64,000 nt of DNA, taken from the NCBI GenBank assembly GCA_026874595.1, contig CM049322.1, positions 46,621,340-46,685,339 on the forward strand, in the 5' to 3' direction. The notes beneath the pieces were generated by a model. That model saw only the letters and a program-made list of their open reading frames with translations. It had not been told where the DNA came from and ran no database searches. Position 1 is the stretch's first letter; each line of letters starts with the position of its first letter. The DNA is from Sipunculus nudus (Eukaryota > Annelida > Sipuncula > Golfingiida > Sipunculidae). Made by a program: the position numbers and the translations under genes. Shown piece by piece: positions 24,141 to 35,850 of the stretch.

Positions 24141-24608
24141 GTGTGCAAGTTCATGCATATTTCAGACCGATACATTGGGCTAATCACTCAAAGCTAACGG
24201 GCGGATGGAAGACATGCAAAAATGATTGTACGTAGCGAAACCAGACCTACAGCCTTCAAATTTCCAGGTTCGGAAACTTAAACGAACTTTTACGGGCGAT
24301 CTATTTTTACCTGAAAATAACGACAATTTAACGACAGGAGACCGTATATGGTTATCTATCTCTATATAAATATTTTTACGGTAATTCAGTAAAATAAGGC
24401 CAATAATATATGGCAAGTTTTTTAGATCAGTCCATCACGAATGTGTGAATTTGACATGCGATTGTCGTGTTACGGACTATTGCATACGCCAAGGAATGAA
24501 TATTTGTAAAAGCAGGCCCAGAAAAAGTTAAGCCAGAAAAAAAATCAAAAGTCACAACAGTTAATCAAATAAATTAGGAAATTGACCAAATGTTGCCTTC
24601 TCTTTCAG

Positions 24609-24699
24609 TTATCATTCAGTGGCGTGTACCAGCTATGCGAATGAAAAAGACTATGTGGACTATTCGCAGCTTAAGAATACCCCAGTAACTCGTGAATGA
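24609..24699 (+). CDS. Terminal exon with ITIM of a second receptor (partial)
   Basis: A strong acceptor (CCTTCTCTTTCAG, to 24608) is followed by 29 codons and TGA at 24697-24699. The exon is entered in phase 2, exactly like the last exon of the receptor at 14278. The tail starts YHSVACTSYANEKD, continues YVDYSQLKNTPVTRE and ends. VDYSQL fits the ITIM consensus (I/V/L/S)xYxx(L/V/I), which recruits SH2 phosphatases in known immunoreceptors. Downstream sequence from 25485 is paralogous to that after the intact receptor, placing this exon in the equivalent position of a second array unit. I could not find its transmembrane or ectodomain exons upstream; they are too diverged, deleted, or far away. 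Confidence 0.5.
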
Positions 24700-25484
24700 C
24701 TGTCTAAAAATGGGTGGCTGACATATATTAAAAATTCATACATATATTTAAGATTACTTACTGTGCCATCCTAAAGAACAGTTACGGTATATGGTTAGTA
24801 TGTCCGATAAACACAATCCTTAGTCCACACAAAAAAAGTTCCAATACATGTAATCCTACGATTGCGAAGAAACGTCTCACACAAAAGTTCCATATATATT
24901 CATCAGGCGTTACGTCCTGTAAATGTCCATGACGGAATTGTCCTCTCCACACGCGTTAACCCTTGGTTATCTGGGTAGCTCACCCAGCCAGTTTACCCCT
25001 TTGTTACCTGGTCTCGCTGCGCCATTTGGCACGCTAGTTATAGAGGGTAACGGGCTGCACTCCATCAACAGTACACGGTGGTGGAACTGAATTTATTGCG
25101 AAACCTGAAAAAAAAACATAACAAGTGCCAAGTGACGTTGGTTTATTTTTTTGGCGACCAGACAAGACACTTGCTATTGTTATTTAAATTAAAAGATTTA
25201 AGAAATATACATTACAGTTCGTGAGCCAACTGCAATAATTTTTAACATTGCAGAATATAAATAAAAAAAAATATCTAGGTATCAATGAATAATTAAGTTT
25301 CGGATATAAATATAAAATTTAGTAAATAACGAGGTCAAAGTTGACGCATCTAAGATAACAGCAGGTGTTCAGCATGAGAGAAAGAGAATGAGAGAGTGAG
25401 AGCTGTGCTTGCAGGGCAAAGTCTTTGTTTTGAACCATTTAACTAGGACTTCACCATTTGTAAATATATGTATATTAAAATCAA
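24700..25484. other. Putative 3' UTR and unique spacer
   Basis: No exon seen. It contains a GC-richer island near 24950-25080 of unknown nature (GCTCACCCAGCCAGTTTACCC). The sequence then joins the duplicated block. Confidence 0.4.
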
Positions 25485-26155
25485 TCGTCTTCAGTCAGAA
25501 TTGTGCTAGTCTTGTAAAGGCAGTATTTATTTAAACTATATTCACCGAGTGATAAAATGTCTTACTTATTGCAAACATTCTGACAGCATGTCAGTAAGGC
25601 CAGTTTTATTTACATTGTAAAATGATGTGTTTTTGCTTGTTGTAGCAGAGTATCTATTTATGTTCTACTAAAAATGAATTTCTTTATAAACTTCATTGTG
25701 CCTAATCTTGTTTTAATAAACAGCATTACGGAACAAATTTGTATAAATTACTGTGTTATCTAACGTGATGCACGTGATTTTTAATGATCTGATATAAGAA
25801 AAGCCCTCCCTGATATTTCAATATGTTCTCTTATCCTGAACTTCTACTGTGGAAGTAAAATTATTGTCAATATAGTAAACCTGACTTTTAAATTTTGATC
25901 CTATAAATTATTTAATATTTGACACAAAAATGCTTGATTATTGTGCAGTTTTGGAGAAACGACGTTCTATTTGCTTCAGTGTTTGACGTTTTGCTAAAGA
26001 AATTTGGCAAATAAGGACGTGATAAGAGAAAAGCGTTTATATGGATCACTGAAATGATTATACCAGGTACGAATAAATGTGATAAAGATAAAAAAAGACC
26101 AGATTAACTACTCATGGCTATTTGAGGTACGGATAAGCGGGATATGGATATGAGC

Positions 26156-26158
<3 letters not shown>

Positions 26159-26192
<34 letters not shown>
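26159..26192. repeat. (AT)n microsatellite
   Basis: Pure AT repeat of 34 bp. Confidence 0.9.
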
Positions 26193-26194
<2 letters not shown>

Positions 26195-27305
26195 CTTAGG
26201 TAGTTATAAACAGAGTATGGATATATCACACACGGATTAATCAGACATAAATAAAGGAGGAAGATATAGGAGGTACTGATAAAAAAAGTCAAAGAAGTAT
26301 ACGCGAAATACTTTAGTAAATATTAAGAAACCTTAACGGAGTTAATTAATTAGAAGAATACCATGGCAAACAAATATCTGGTGCAAACCATTAAAATTAT
26401 TTAATGAAAAATAATTACGTTTTAAACAAATCATCATCATATATATGTAACAATTAACAGCTTTACGACATGAACAATTTTGGGAAATTCTGAGGGAAAT
26501 TACATCTTCATTTTTTATTTGTTTCCAACTTACACATCATATAAAAAGGGCGTGTTCTCTATCAGTTTGCTACTATATGTAATCACATGCTGCATCATCC
26601 ACACTATTAACCACAATATCCTAGCCAAGCTTCCACTGCAATAAGTTAATCCTATAATGTAACTTAACACTTTTTTTAAAAATGGAAATATCATAACATC
26701 GATCTTTCCTGACCTACTGTTACCTTCTCTCCCGACTATGGTTTTAGTTGGGCGCCATGTGGTGGTCACACATTTATTCATGTAATATACGGAAAGACTA
26801 TTTTTTATCTGTATATGACTCATGCATGGGTTATTAATATATATATATATATACTCATCTCCATATGAGGCATAAGTATCACTTTAGTGATCTCATCCCG
26901 GGAGTTTTTTAGAAGCAGATGCGCACTCGCTTTCAGTTTGGTCAAAATACACAACTTCCTTTATCCAAAAAAATTATTAGGGAATGATTGAATGAACAGA
27001 ATACAATAGAAATAATTTGCAATTTATCTGCAATTAATAATAAATGGTACTGCATAAAGAATGCGGGTATTGGAATCATTAGACCATTAATTAACTTACT
27101 GCAGATAATGTGGTTTCTACAATCATAAAATATCGGTTGCTTAAAGTGCTTAATGTAGCATTTCATTTATCATAGGTCTTCCATATATTAGGAAAAATAG
27201 ATGAAAAAATAATTCCAAAAAGACTGTAAGAAAATAAGAGATCTAATTCAATAGCTAATATTCAAATTAACTAAACTAAATATTCATTGTACACAGCATT
27301 GAATC

Positions 27306-27307
<2 letters not shown>

Positions 27308-27361
<54 letters not shown>
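27308..27361. repeat. (AT)n microsatellite
   Basis: AT repeat with one TTT interruption, located in copy B. Confidence 0.9.
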
Positions 27362-27362
<1 letters not shown>

Positions 27363-27479
27363 CAGTCAAAAAAAAGGCAAAGACACCCAGAAAATACAGA
27401 AACACACAAACACTGTCTTATGCATAAACACACGCACACAGGCTGACCATCAGAAACTACAATGTACTACTATACACAA

Positions 27480-27673
27480 CAGGGGCGTTGCTGTGTACGA
27501 ATGGGGCGCAATGGCAATGAACACCCCCCCCCCCACCCGGTCACAGTACACCCCTTCCTACATAATTTCCCTTATATATTATATATATATACATATATAT
27601 ATATATATACACAAATCAATTGCCTCAGCCATATTTTGGCCCAATCCCCTCATTCAATCCTGGCTACGCCCTG
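27480..27673. mobile_element. hAT-like short element with CAGGGGCG ends
   Basis: It starts CAGGGGCGTTGC and ends TGGCTACGCCCTG, an imperfect inverted pair. Inside are a C-run (27523-27533) and a short (AT)n. It is about 194 bp with no coding capacity. Flanking 8-mers do not match, so the target duplication has decayed or the boundary is slightly off. Confidence 0.5.
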
Positions 27674-28139
27674 CATAATTCCCACATGTACACAGAAACG
27701 CTCACATATTCTCAGTTGTGTCAACAGATATTTCGGGTTTCTGTCAAGATAACAATATAATCATGTGTTAATCTCGTTTGCAGGCTGCTCTTACCCACCA
27801 AATATAACAATAAGCATTCATCGAGCCCGCTGAGATCAAAACTAAAGGTCACTGTTCACATGCCTAGTAATATTATATATAATTCTCTCATCTTAGGTTT
27901 AAATTCCACAATAATAAATATATCACTTTTTACGGAGAATTCTCCTTAATATCAGTTCATACTGTGTTCATACTAACATTTTTTATGTGTTCTTTCATAA
28001 AACATAGCATTAGTTTAAACAACTTTAAAATATCTCTGAAAAGACACATACACAGACATGATGACTCTGATATATTAAAAAAAAGCTTTATTGAGTTTAA
28101 AGTCCTCAGTAATTAGCATTAGTTGAATCGAGAGCACCG

Positions 28140-29840
28140 CAATAGTGCATGTCTTGTGAATTTTGACCTTGCGAAATATCCACAGAATTTGCAGACAATT
28201 GACCCAAGGGGAGTATCTTTAATGGTTTAATATCCGTAAGAATTTTCAGCAGTGTCCATCAAAATCCTAGGTATCACAGTACTACAAAATGAATATTCAT
28301 CAGCTCTTGTGAGTTAACAAAGCAACACTAACATACGGACATACGTACGGACTGATGGGCTGTGAATATGTCACGATACTCCCGTATAAAACGGGCGTAC
28401 ACAATTTCTATGCAAATATTTCCATTTTCGGGCACGAGGTAGTTTAGGCCACAGCCCTTTTTGGTCATATTCGTGAAACTTTCATGGGGGGGGGGGGTGT
28501 AAACACGAATCGAGCCGGTAAAATTAATCGACTTCATGTAATAAAAGCACCACTTGCTAGGAGTCAATACTCACATGGGCTTTTCGTATGAGAATGCCCA
28601 CATACAAATTACGAAGCCTCACCCTGCAGGCTAAAGCAATTTATACGTAGCATCAGAGTCACTACTGTTCATTTTCTGTTTATGTGATTAAACAAGGTTT
28701 TCGCGGGCATGCGGATATTTCGTAAATATCGAACGTCGTGCTAAATTCATGCGACATTCGTACATATGTCACGCGATTATCTAGCAACTGGCGAAACGGC
28801 CGAACTTGAACAACATATAAATGCCATGAAATGCATTGAACTGCATTGCCATCATCTGTTTTTGTCCAGAGGTCAGGAGATGAACCAACAAGCTCTCAAA
28901 CCTGTCCTGAACATAGATGCAGAAGCTTTCTGTTTTGAACAGAAAGCAAATAAGGAAAGTTTTTCGATATTCATGCGACATTCTTACATATAACGTGCGG
29001 TTATCTTGCGACCGATGTGAAGTGCTCGCAGTTGCTTCTCTGGCAAAGTCACCTGTTCACAAGAAGTGTGCATACTGGTCATTAATAGGTCGAGATATGA
29101 TCGGACGATCTTCGCTGCTTTCTCGAGACATGCGCGAGATATTCTTCAAACTGCCCGAATCTGTTTACGGTTTCACGAAGATTTTGTGAACATCACGCAT
29201 GTCGTTAGTAGGTCATGCGCATATGACGAAGGTTAGCATTTTTATTTAATTCCGCTGAATTAAAAACGACTCCCGCGAACAATTGACGACGTATCCGAAC
29301 CCCTGCGCATGTTTGACGTACTTTCTGAGTCTAATATACGAATGTTGTACTTTGCCATTTTCGACATCCTTCGCGATTCGTTCGTGTGTCCCGTGAAAAC
29401 CCTGCTTTAATTATTCTCCCCGTAGGATATATCACGCGTGACATTTTATGTCTGGCCCCACCAATGGCGAAATACTTCAATAAATATAGAAATACAAAAA
29501 AGTATTCACATACAGAGACCAAAGACGAAATAGAGCAGAGCCAGTGCCACCTGCCCCCTATCTCGAACAATAAAATATTCAAAAAAGGTAAACAAGGCTT
29601 CATATGTGATTCATGTGTTGCTTTCAACAAATTTTCAAATTTGCGATATTCCTGAAAGGGAAGTCGCCCGAAGCGTTACCCGAATAAGACACTATTTTTA
29701 CACAGGTCGATTTTGTAGCTTCAATGGCGCCACATGTTAATCATTCATGTCAACTACGGTCTGAAGTATCGACAGTCAAAATATATTTTTATTACCTACG
29801 ATTCATGCACAAACATTCCTCCCACTGCTGTCTTGTTTAA
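28140..29840. repeat. 1.7-kb insertion specific to duplication copy B
   Basis: Homology with copy A stops near 28140 (17590 in A) and resumes near 29843 (17604 in A, TTCGATATMAAAYAATTCAC). The inserted block is less AT-rich than its surroundings and contains a G-run (28487-28497). It also has an internal direct repeat: TTCATGCGACATTC at 28747 and 28971, each followed by a diverged match of about 35 bp. Open frames of up to 99 codons overlap on both strands and none is recognisable. A mobile element or a deletion in copy A could explain it. Confidence 0.6.
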
Positions 29841-30370
29841 TTTTCGATATCAAATAATTCACATAAAATTGGATGTTCATTATGTGAAATTCCACCAGCA
29901 ATTGGAAATATTTTAGAAATAATATGATTATTAGAAAGGATCTATAACTCTTCAGTGAAAAATATCATAAATCACGTATGGTAAACCTGTTTCAGACAGA
30001 ATTATTCCCCCTTTTATATCCATGGACATATCCAAGATAAGGCCTATATTGAAAACAACTATATTTCCACTATATCGTTCCATCTTGTACATAATATAAC
30101 CTTGGTAAAACCATAGGCTCAGTGGTGTGTTTTTGTATTTAACCACAGGTTCTTATAGGCACACTGTCAACCACAAGGTCTTATCTAAGTTTTGTATGAA
30201 CCATACTTCGTGATCAAGTAATATTTACTCATTAGGTGTTATATTAGAGAGAATTTCGGCATAGTTTGCCCTCAATCGACCTTTTCCCACACCGATGACC
30301 CGACAAACCGCTCGCTGTTCCCTAGACTTAATACAGTGTTTCGGGTTTTACCAAGAAAACAAGGTTATAT

Positions 30371-30421
<51 letters not shown>
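30371..30421. repeat. (AT)n microsatellite
   Basis: AT repeat at the copy B site equivalent to the (CTAT)n of copy A. Confidence 0.9.
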
Positions 30422-30423
<2 letters not shown>

Positions 30424-30948
30424 CAATCAATTTTACCTTGAATACCTTTCAAAGTAACATAAATATGATAACCAATGGATACCTCTTTAAACTAATATTG
30501 ATCGAAGTCGATCTGCAAATAATAAACAAAGAAACTGCCTGTCTTATACACCAATTTCGGACTCGAAGCACTCGCATTCACTTTGATCAATATACACAGA
30601 ACAATGATGATACCATCATGTTTATGTTGCATATCAAAATGCAATAAATTCTTTTCCCTCATGGTTTTAACACTGATGGGCAAGGACCTAAACGTGTAAT
30701 TAATGTTTCCGATAAATAATGAGGTATTAGTATTTATGGAGCACCAGGAAACCAATTCCAGAGAATGTGGTTTCTAGGTTAATCTATCCTATATAAACTG
30801 GATTTGATGTGTTCTTTCATCATAATACTTCCCTGTTTTGGGAAAACATTTTATACAAAATAAAACATGACTCAATATTAATAAAGCCTTGCAGAATATA
30901 TAAAGTGCAAATGATACTTTGAAGAATATTCAAATATGCAGAGTCACA

Positions 30949-30950
<2 letters not shown>

Positions 30951-31014
<64 letters not shown>

Positions 31015-31016
31015 AA
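30951..31016. repeat. (AT)n(GT)n compound microsatellite
   Basis: An AT run of about 48 bp is followed by (GT)n. Confidence 0.9.
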
Positions 31017-31140
31017 TAAATAAATGCAAATATACGGAAGGTATACAGAAACGCACGTCTTCTCTCATACAGCTACAAGCAGGGACTACCACAAACTAGC
31101 ATACACGCAACCTGTTTGTGTACAAACATATTCACATATT

Positions 31141-31490
31141 CACTGGTGCGATCCTTATGGAGCGTGGTTAGGTAATTGTTACTGCGCTGGACTCATGCCC
31201 GCAAGGGTGTTGGTTCGCGTGACGATCTGGCCGCTTTCCGCACTAATACTCCTAGCCAAAGTGTTAACTACAAGGGTGCGCTCTCTTTACCCAGGAGTGA
31301 AAGGGTACTGGTCAATCATAGGTAACAGGCATACATAGAAGGAATAACCTTCTAGCGCCGTGTGTGGCTGCCTGGTGTATGCTCCCCAGGGATTCGAGAA
31401 AAGATAAAGGAATGAACAGCCCCGAAAGACCAGGAAGGCAAAGTAGAAATTGACGTCGGATGAGACTTACATCGTCGGTGATATCAGACT
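31141..31490 (+). mobile_element. tRNA-derived SINE, long-body type
   Basis: The head GGAGCGTGGTTAGG...GCGCTGGACTCATGCCCGCAAGG...TTGGTTCGCGTGAC resembles a tRNA D arm, anticodon arm and degenerate B box. The body has TTTACCCAGGAGTGAAAGGG and CTCCCCAGGGATTCGAGAAA blocks. It interrupts homology between duplication copies: the copy A sequence near 18935-19030 is continuous across the site. It therefore inserted after the duplication. No promoter-to-tail integrity can be claimed. Confidence 0.65.
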
Positions 31491-32027
31491 ATAAACCCCC
31501 ACTACCTTTACCCTTAAACATAACATCAAATACAATATACTCAATACACAATCGGAGACACAGATGGATTGCCGCCCACAGACAAATGCAGAAAAAATAA
31601 ATATTTATACACATTCCCACAGATGTAAACAAACATAAATATGCCCTCGGTAACAGGTAAAGGGGGTCATCCATTATTTCTTACGGGTTTCTTCCAGCAT
31701 GTAAAAGATAATAATAACATAAATGCTTCTGTGTCCCAACTTTCCAAGCTTGTGGAGAAACTTCCCGGTTGCTGATGGCTGCTAAAGAAAAACATTTATG
31801 AAGCATATTATTATTGACGCTGACAGGATTATCTTGTGAATGAGGTATTACGCACAACTCTGCATGGGAAATGCTAGATCTAAACAGCAGAACCTTTATG
31901 CTCTGAGGTTCTAAGACTTAGGGCGAAATCCATACCTAAAGAGAACTTGTCCAAGTTCCCCATATCATGTATACATATCGAACATCACGTATGTCAATAT
32001 CACATATAAAAAAGTTTAAGTCTTTGA

Positions 32028-32072
32028 ATGAGAGAGAGGGAGAGAGAGAGAGGGAGAGGGAGAGAGAGAGAA
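32028..32072. repeat. (GA)n microsatellite
   Basis: Imperfect GAGA tract. The Arg/Glu-rich frame over it is an artefact. Confidence 0.9.
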
Positions 32073-32682
32073 AAAAAACATATCTTTAGATGTTATAACC
32101 TTAAATTAAACTTTGTTTTTTTTTTCGCTCAGTCGATAGTAAGTCATCTGGGAGAGAGCGACTGGGTTAGTCGGTCGTCTTTTTTGTTGTCGGGACGTCT
32201 AGTCGCCAGGTCATTCGTGATCAAGGCACAACTCATGAGCATTGGACCTTAAAATTTCTAACACTAAGTCTAAGCTGGTCCTATGCCAATCTCTATGTAT
32301 ACCTAAAATAAGGCCGATATGATCTTTTGTCTGCGAGCATGGGACGCACCGTTGAACCTAGAAACTTTTAAACCTAAATACTGTTCACCTGGTTTCTAAG
32401 GATGACCTAGGCAAATGTGCTTGGGAATTCGAAATAGACCACAATGACCTATATCCAGTGACATGTTTTGACACCCCTTAACCATCTAGAAACGTCTTAC
32501 TTAATATCCCGAGAGGTCTTTTTGAAATCTCATTCGAAAAATGTAGTTAGGAGATTGTGAACCATCGTGAGCTTCTGGAAATGGCTTGGTCCATGTAATA
32601 CAGGTCTAAAAAACGTCTAACCCAAGATTCTATCAGGTCCTTGTTATGTCTTCTTTATTACGTGATATAAGGACAATGTGAT

Positions 32683-32918
32683 GTGGGGGCCTGGACAGCA
32701 GAGTGGTAAAACGCTCGGCTCCCTCCACTGGCGACCCTGGTTCGAATCCCAACGTGGCTATGACAGTGGGTGGTAGTGGCCCGTCCCAGGTCGGTGGTTT
32801 TCTCCGCTTTCCTCCCCCCTTACGGACTACAGATAGCAAACAAAAGAGCCATAGATAGTGCCTCGTATTAGTTATTTTAACTAGTTATACAATCAATGTT
32901 AATTAAATAAAGTTTATA
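32683..32918 (+). mobile_element. tRNA-derived SINE with intact B box
   Basis: The head GGCCTGGACAGCAGAGTGG (A box region) and GGTTCGAATCCC (B box, 32739-32750) have spacing normal for a pol III promoter. The body carries GTCGGTGGTTTTCTCCG and the 3' end is AAATAAAGTTTATA. The same head, body and tail appear at 33118-33345 and 62980-63186. Confidence 0.8.
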
Positions 32919-33117
32919 TTTAACTCTTTTAGTTATGGGTGAAACATGACATAAGCACACAGGAAGTCAGATAGGCACACGCTGTGAACATAGAAACTTC
33001 TCACGCAGTATTGGAAGAGGCAATTTTAAAATCTTTGGTACACTGAAATTAAAACCCTATGGCTTATATTCTGTGAACTAAGATAAGGGAGGAAAAGATA
33101 GGCAGAGTCAAAACTAG

Positions 33118-33345
33118 ACACTTTGGCAGTCGAATGGTAACACGCTCGGCTCTGTCAGCCGGCAACCAAGATTCAATCCACGAGAATGGGCTGTAGTTAC
33201 CCTTCTAACGTCGGTGGTTTTCTTAGGTTCCTCCAGTTTCCTGTGCCTCTAAAGAATAATGATCACCACCATCCGGGCCATGGGGAGTGCTGCGATTAGG
33301 TATATAAACTTTTTGTGCAAAATCAGTAAAATAAATAAGTTTATG
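33118..33345 (+). mobile_element. tRNA-derived SINE, second copy of family
   Basis: Same family as 32683-32918, only about 200 bp away in the same orientation. It shares GTCGGTGGTTTTCT and the AAATAAATAAGTTTATG tail. The B box is decayed (AGATTCAATCC), so it is unlikely to be transcribed. Confidence 0.75.
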
Positions 33346-34361
33346 TTATTTATAAATTCTCTCTTCGGAATCCAGAAACTACGTGACTGTAACCAATATT
33401 CTGTTAACTATTGGCAAAACAAATTATTTTAGGTATCCTGAAAAATACCAAAATCATATAAAATTCTTACTTAATATGGGAAGAGATCCTTGTCAAATCT
33501 GGTTAGAAGCCTGAAATTAGATGATTTGCCCTACATACTGTGAGATATGTTGGAGCATCCTGAAAGTTATCCATCACAGTGTTCAAGGTTACCTAAACAA
33601 ATACTTTAATTAGATCATTACATTTATATACAATGCTACACATTTCAATCGGGCAGAATATAAAATTTGAATAACTAGGCCTAATCACTTTAACAGAAAT
33701 GTCACACCACATAGTGTTTTGAATAAAAGTTTTAAACCTGTCATGATATATAAAGAATTAATGCATTGATTACCTTTATGTCAAGTTCATCTGGGGGTTG
33801 TGGACTATTGGTCACGTATAGTGAAAAGATATTACAACGACTCAAATTCTTCGTAGTATATTTTATATTTTATGCATGTATTTATTTTTGTTCTCACACA
33901 ATCATTTGTGTAGGTCAAAGGTGACAAGTCAGGCTGATAATAGGAGTCACAGGAGTTGGATTGAATCACCACGGTTCGGGCTTTGACCCTGAAATATAAT
34001 CATGTCATTTACAAAGCATCGGGTGCTCAACGATGATCTTGTGACGAAGTCGCGTGATTCTCATCCCGTGTTTCCCGATTTCATATTTGATAACCTCATC
34101 ATTTCATCATCATATTCATTATTTTCTTAGTAGGACTCCTAATTTGTTCAGCTTATGTTTTCCTTGGACAAAGAGACTGCATTTTTACACGCGGATGAGC
34201 AATTTTGGCGTACATGATAGGTCAACATCTTATGTTGATATCTAGTCCCGTGATTATGTTTTATATCCTTATCTAACCCATGCAGTGTACCCCATGTGCT
34301 ATATATCCTTACAGGATACATTTGAATTGTGGTTTCCTACAAGATATTATAACAATCGGGT

Positions 34362-34362
34362 A

Positions 34363-34412
<50 letters not shown>
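34362..34412. repeat. (AT)n microsatellite
   Basis: AT repeat with one ATGT interruption in copy B. Confidence 0.9.
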
Positions 34413-34416
<4 letters not shown>

Positions 34417-34582
34417 GTATGAACACTAGAAGTATCCTTGCAGGTTGCAGCCAAATATCGCAGCTGAATATTAAATCATAACACTGATACTAACTAAAAG
34501 TTATTGTATGCACTGACAGTCTTTGCAGTCTTTAATATTTTAACATGAAGTTTCAAACAATTATCTATGCAGGATTCGTTGA

Positions 34583-34991
34583 CAGTGATGGAAGACTCGA
34601 GTCCACTTTTTGGTAGTGAGACTTGTTTTCGGAATTTTAAGGACTCGAGAAATCAGGTCGAATCCACGTCGAGTTTAACAGGAAAACAATTTTGATACAT
34701 GATATGAAGCATATACATAAACGAACTACGAACCCTATATCAGCCCTACAAAAAGACTAGATTCAGCAAGCTTTAGAACCAACATCAATTGCAAAATATA
34801 ATTAAACACTCGAGTATAAATGCACAAGTTAACATTAACTCTTTTTAAAATGGAGATTTTTTTTTTGATCGGACTTGGACTCGGGTTCTTGGTGACTCGA
34901 ACTCTATGAATGTGGACTTTGACTCATTTCGGTCTCACGTGGCTGAGCCTGGGACTTGCACTCGGACGTTGTGGACTCGACTACATCACTC
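34583..34991. mobile_element. hAT-like MITE, GAGTCC-rich ends, 8-bp target duplication
   Basis: Ends CAGTGATGGAAGACTCGAGT and ...GACTCGACTACATCACTC are inverted copies of each other. The flanks TTCGTTGA (34575-34582) and TTCGCTGA (34992-34999) match at 7 of 8 positions, as expected of an aged hAT target duplication. Both ends are packed with GAGTCC / GGACTC motifs around an AT-rich middle of about 200 bp. There is no coding capacity. Relatives lie at 50803-51215 and 4756-4926. Confidence 0.8.
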
Positions 34992-35813
34992 TTCGCTGAA
35001 TGTATTTTATTTCCTTTCGTACATAACTTTCACAGACGGAGATACACCGCACTTTAACCACATTTTCTGAGGTTGATACAAATTTATTTTCGGAAGGAAA
35101 TACTAGTGTTCATGAGATCATATATATTTCTTCTTAAGATTAAGATCACTTTATATATATTATGTATGCCCTGGAATGCCCTGAAAATCATTATTGCGTA
35201 AGTTGTGTTGTGAACAAACACACAAGAAGATATACAATTACACACAAACATAAGAACGGGGATGACTGCATGCCCTCATGGCGGAAGCAACGCAAAAAAA
35301 GTTCAAATTGTATCTATGCTAATTTATTCTACTTATACCAATTTGAAGACATAATAAAGTTTATATTATCATTGCATGGTTACATTCAGAGTTATTCCGT
35401 ATGGCCATGCTTATTAACTCTTAGTAACACATCATATGTTTAAACAGCACATAAAGCTAACATTGTCTGTTTATTGTTTATCATCTAAATTACAGTAAGC
35501 TTCCCGGTGTATTCATTAATTGATGGCATTATCATAATAATATATAAACAATTGGGAATTTATGACTTTATGTTATTGTTAGGTCAGGCTCTACAGCAAC
35601 CAGGTCATTCAGGGGATTAAATTTTCACAAAAAAAAAAAACTTGTTAGGAACAATCATGTCACACCTACAGAATAAATCAAATAATATTTCCAATAAGCA
35701 AATTAATTAAATATGCACAGTGAGCATGTCTAATATACTACTACTACTACTACTAATAATAATAGTACTATGATGAAAGATATTATCATTACTTAACAGC
35801 ATACTACAACATT

Positions 35814-35848
<35 letters not shown>

Positions 35849-35850
35849 GA
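35814..35850. repeat. (ATA)n microsatellite at end of copy B
   Basis: Trinucleotide repeat mirroring that at the end of copy A. A short (CTA)n precedes it near 35741. Confidence 0.9.

Noticed and set aside
32739-32750. B box read as part of a genuine tRNA
   Set aside because: The same head recurs twice with an identical body and tail in this window, which marks a SINE family.
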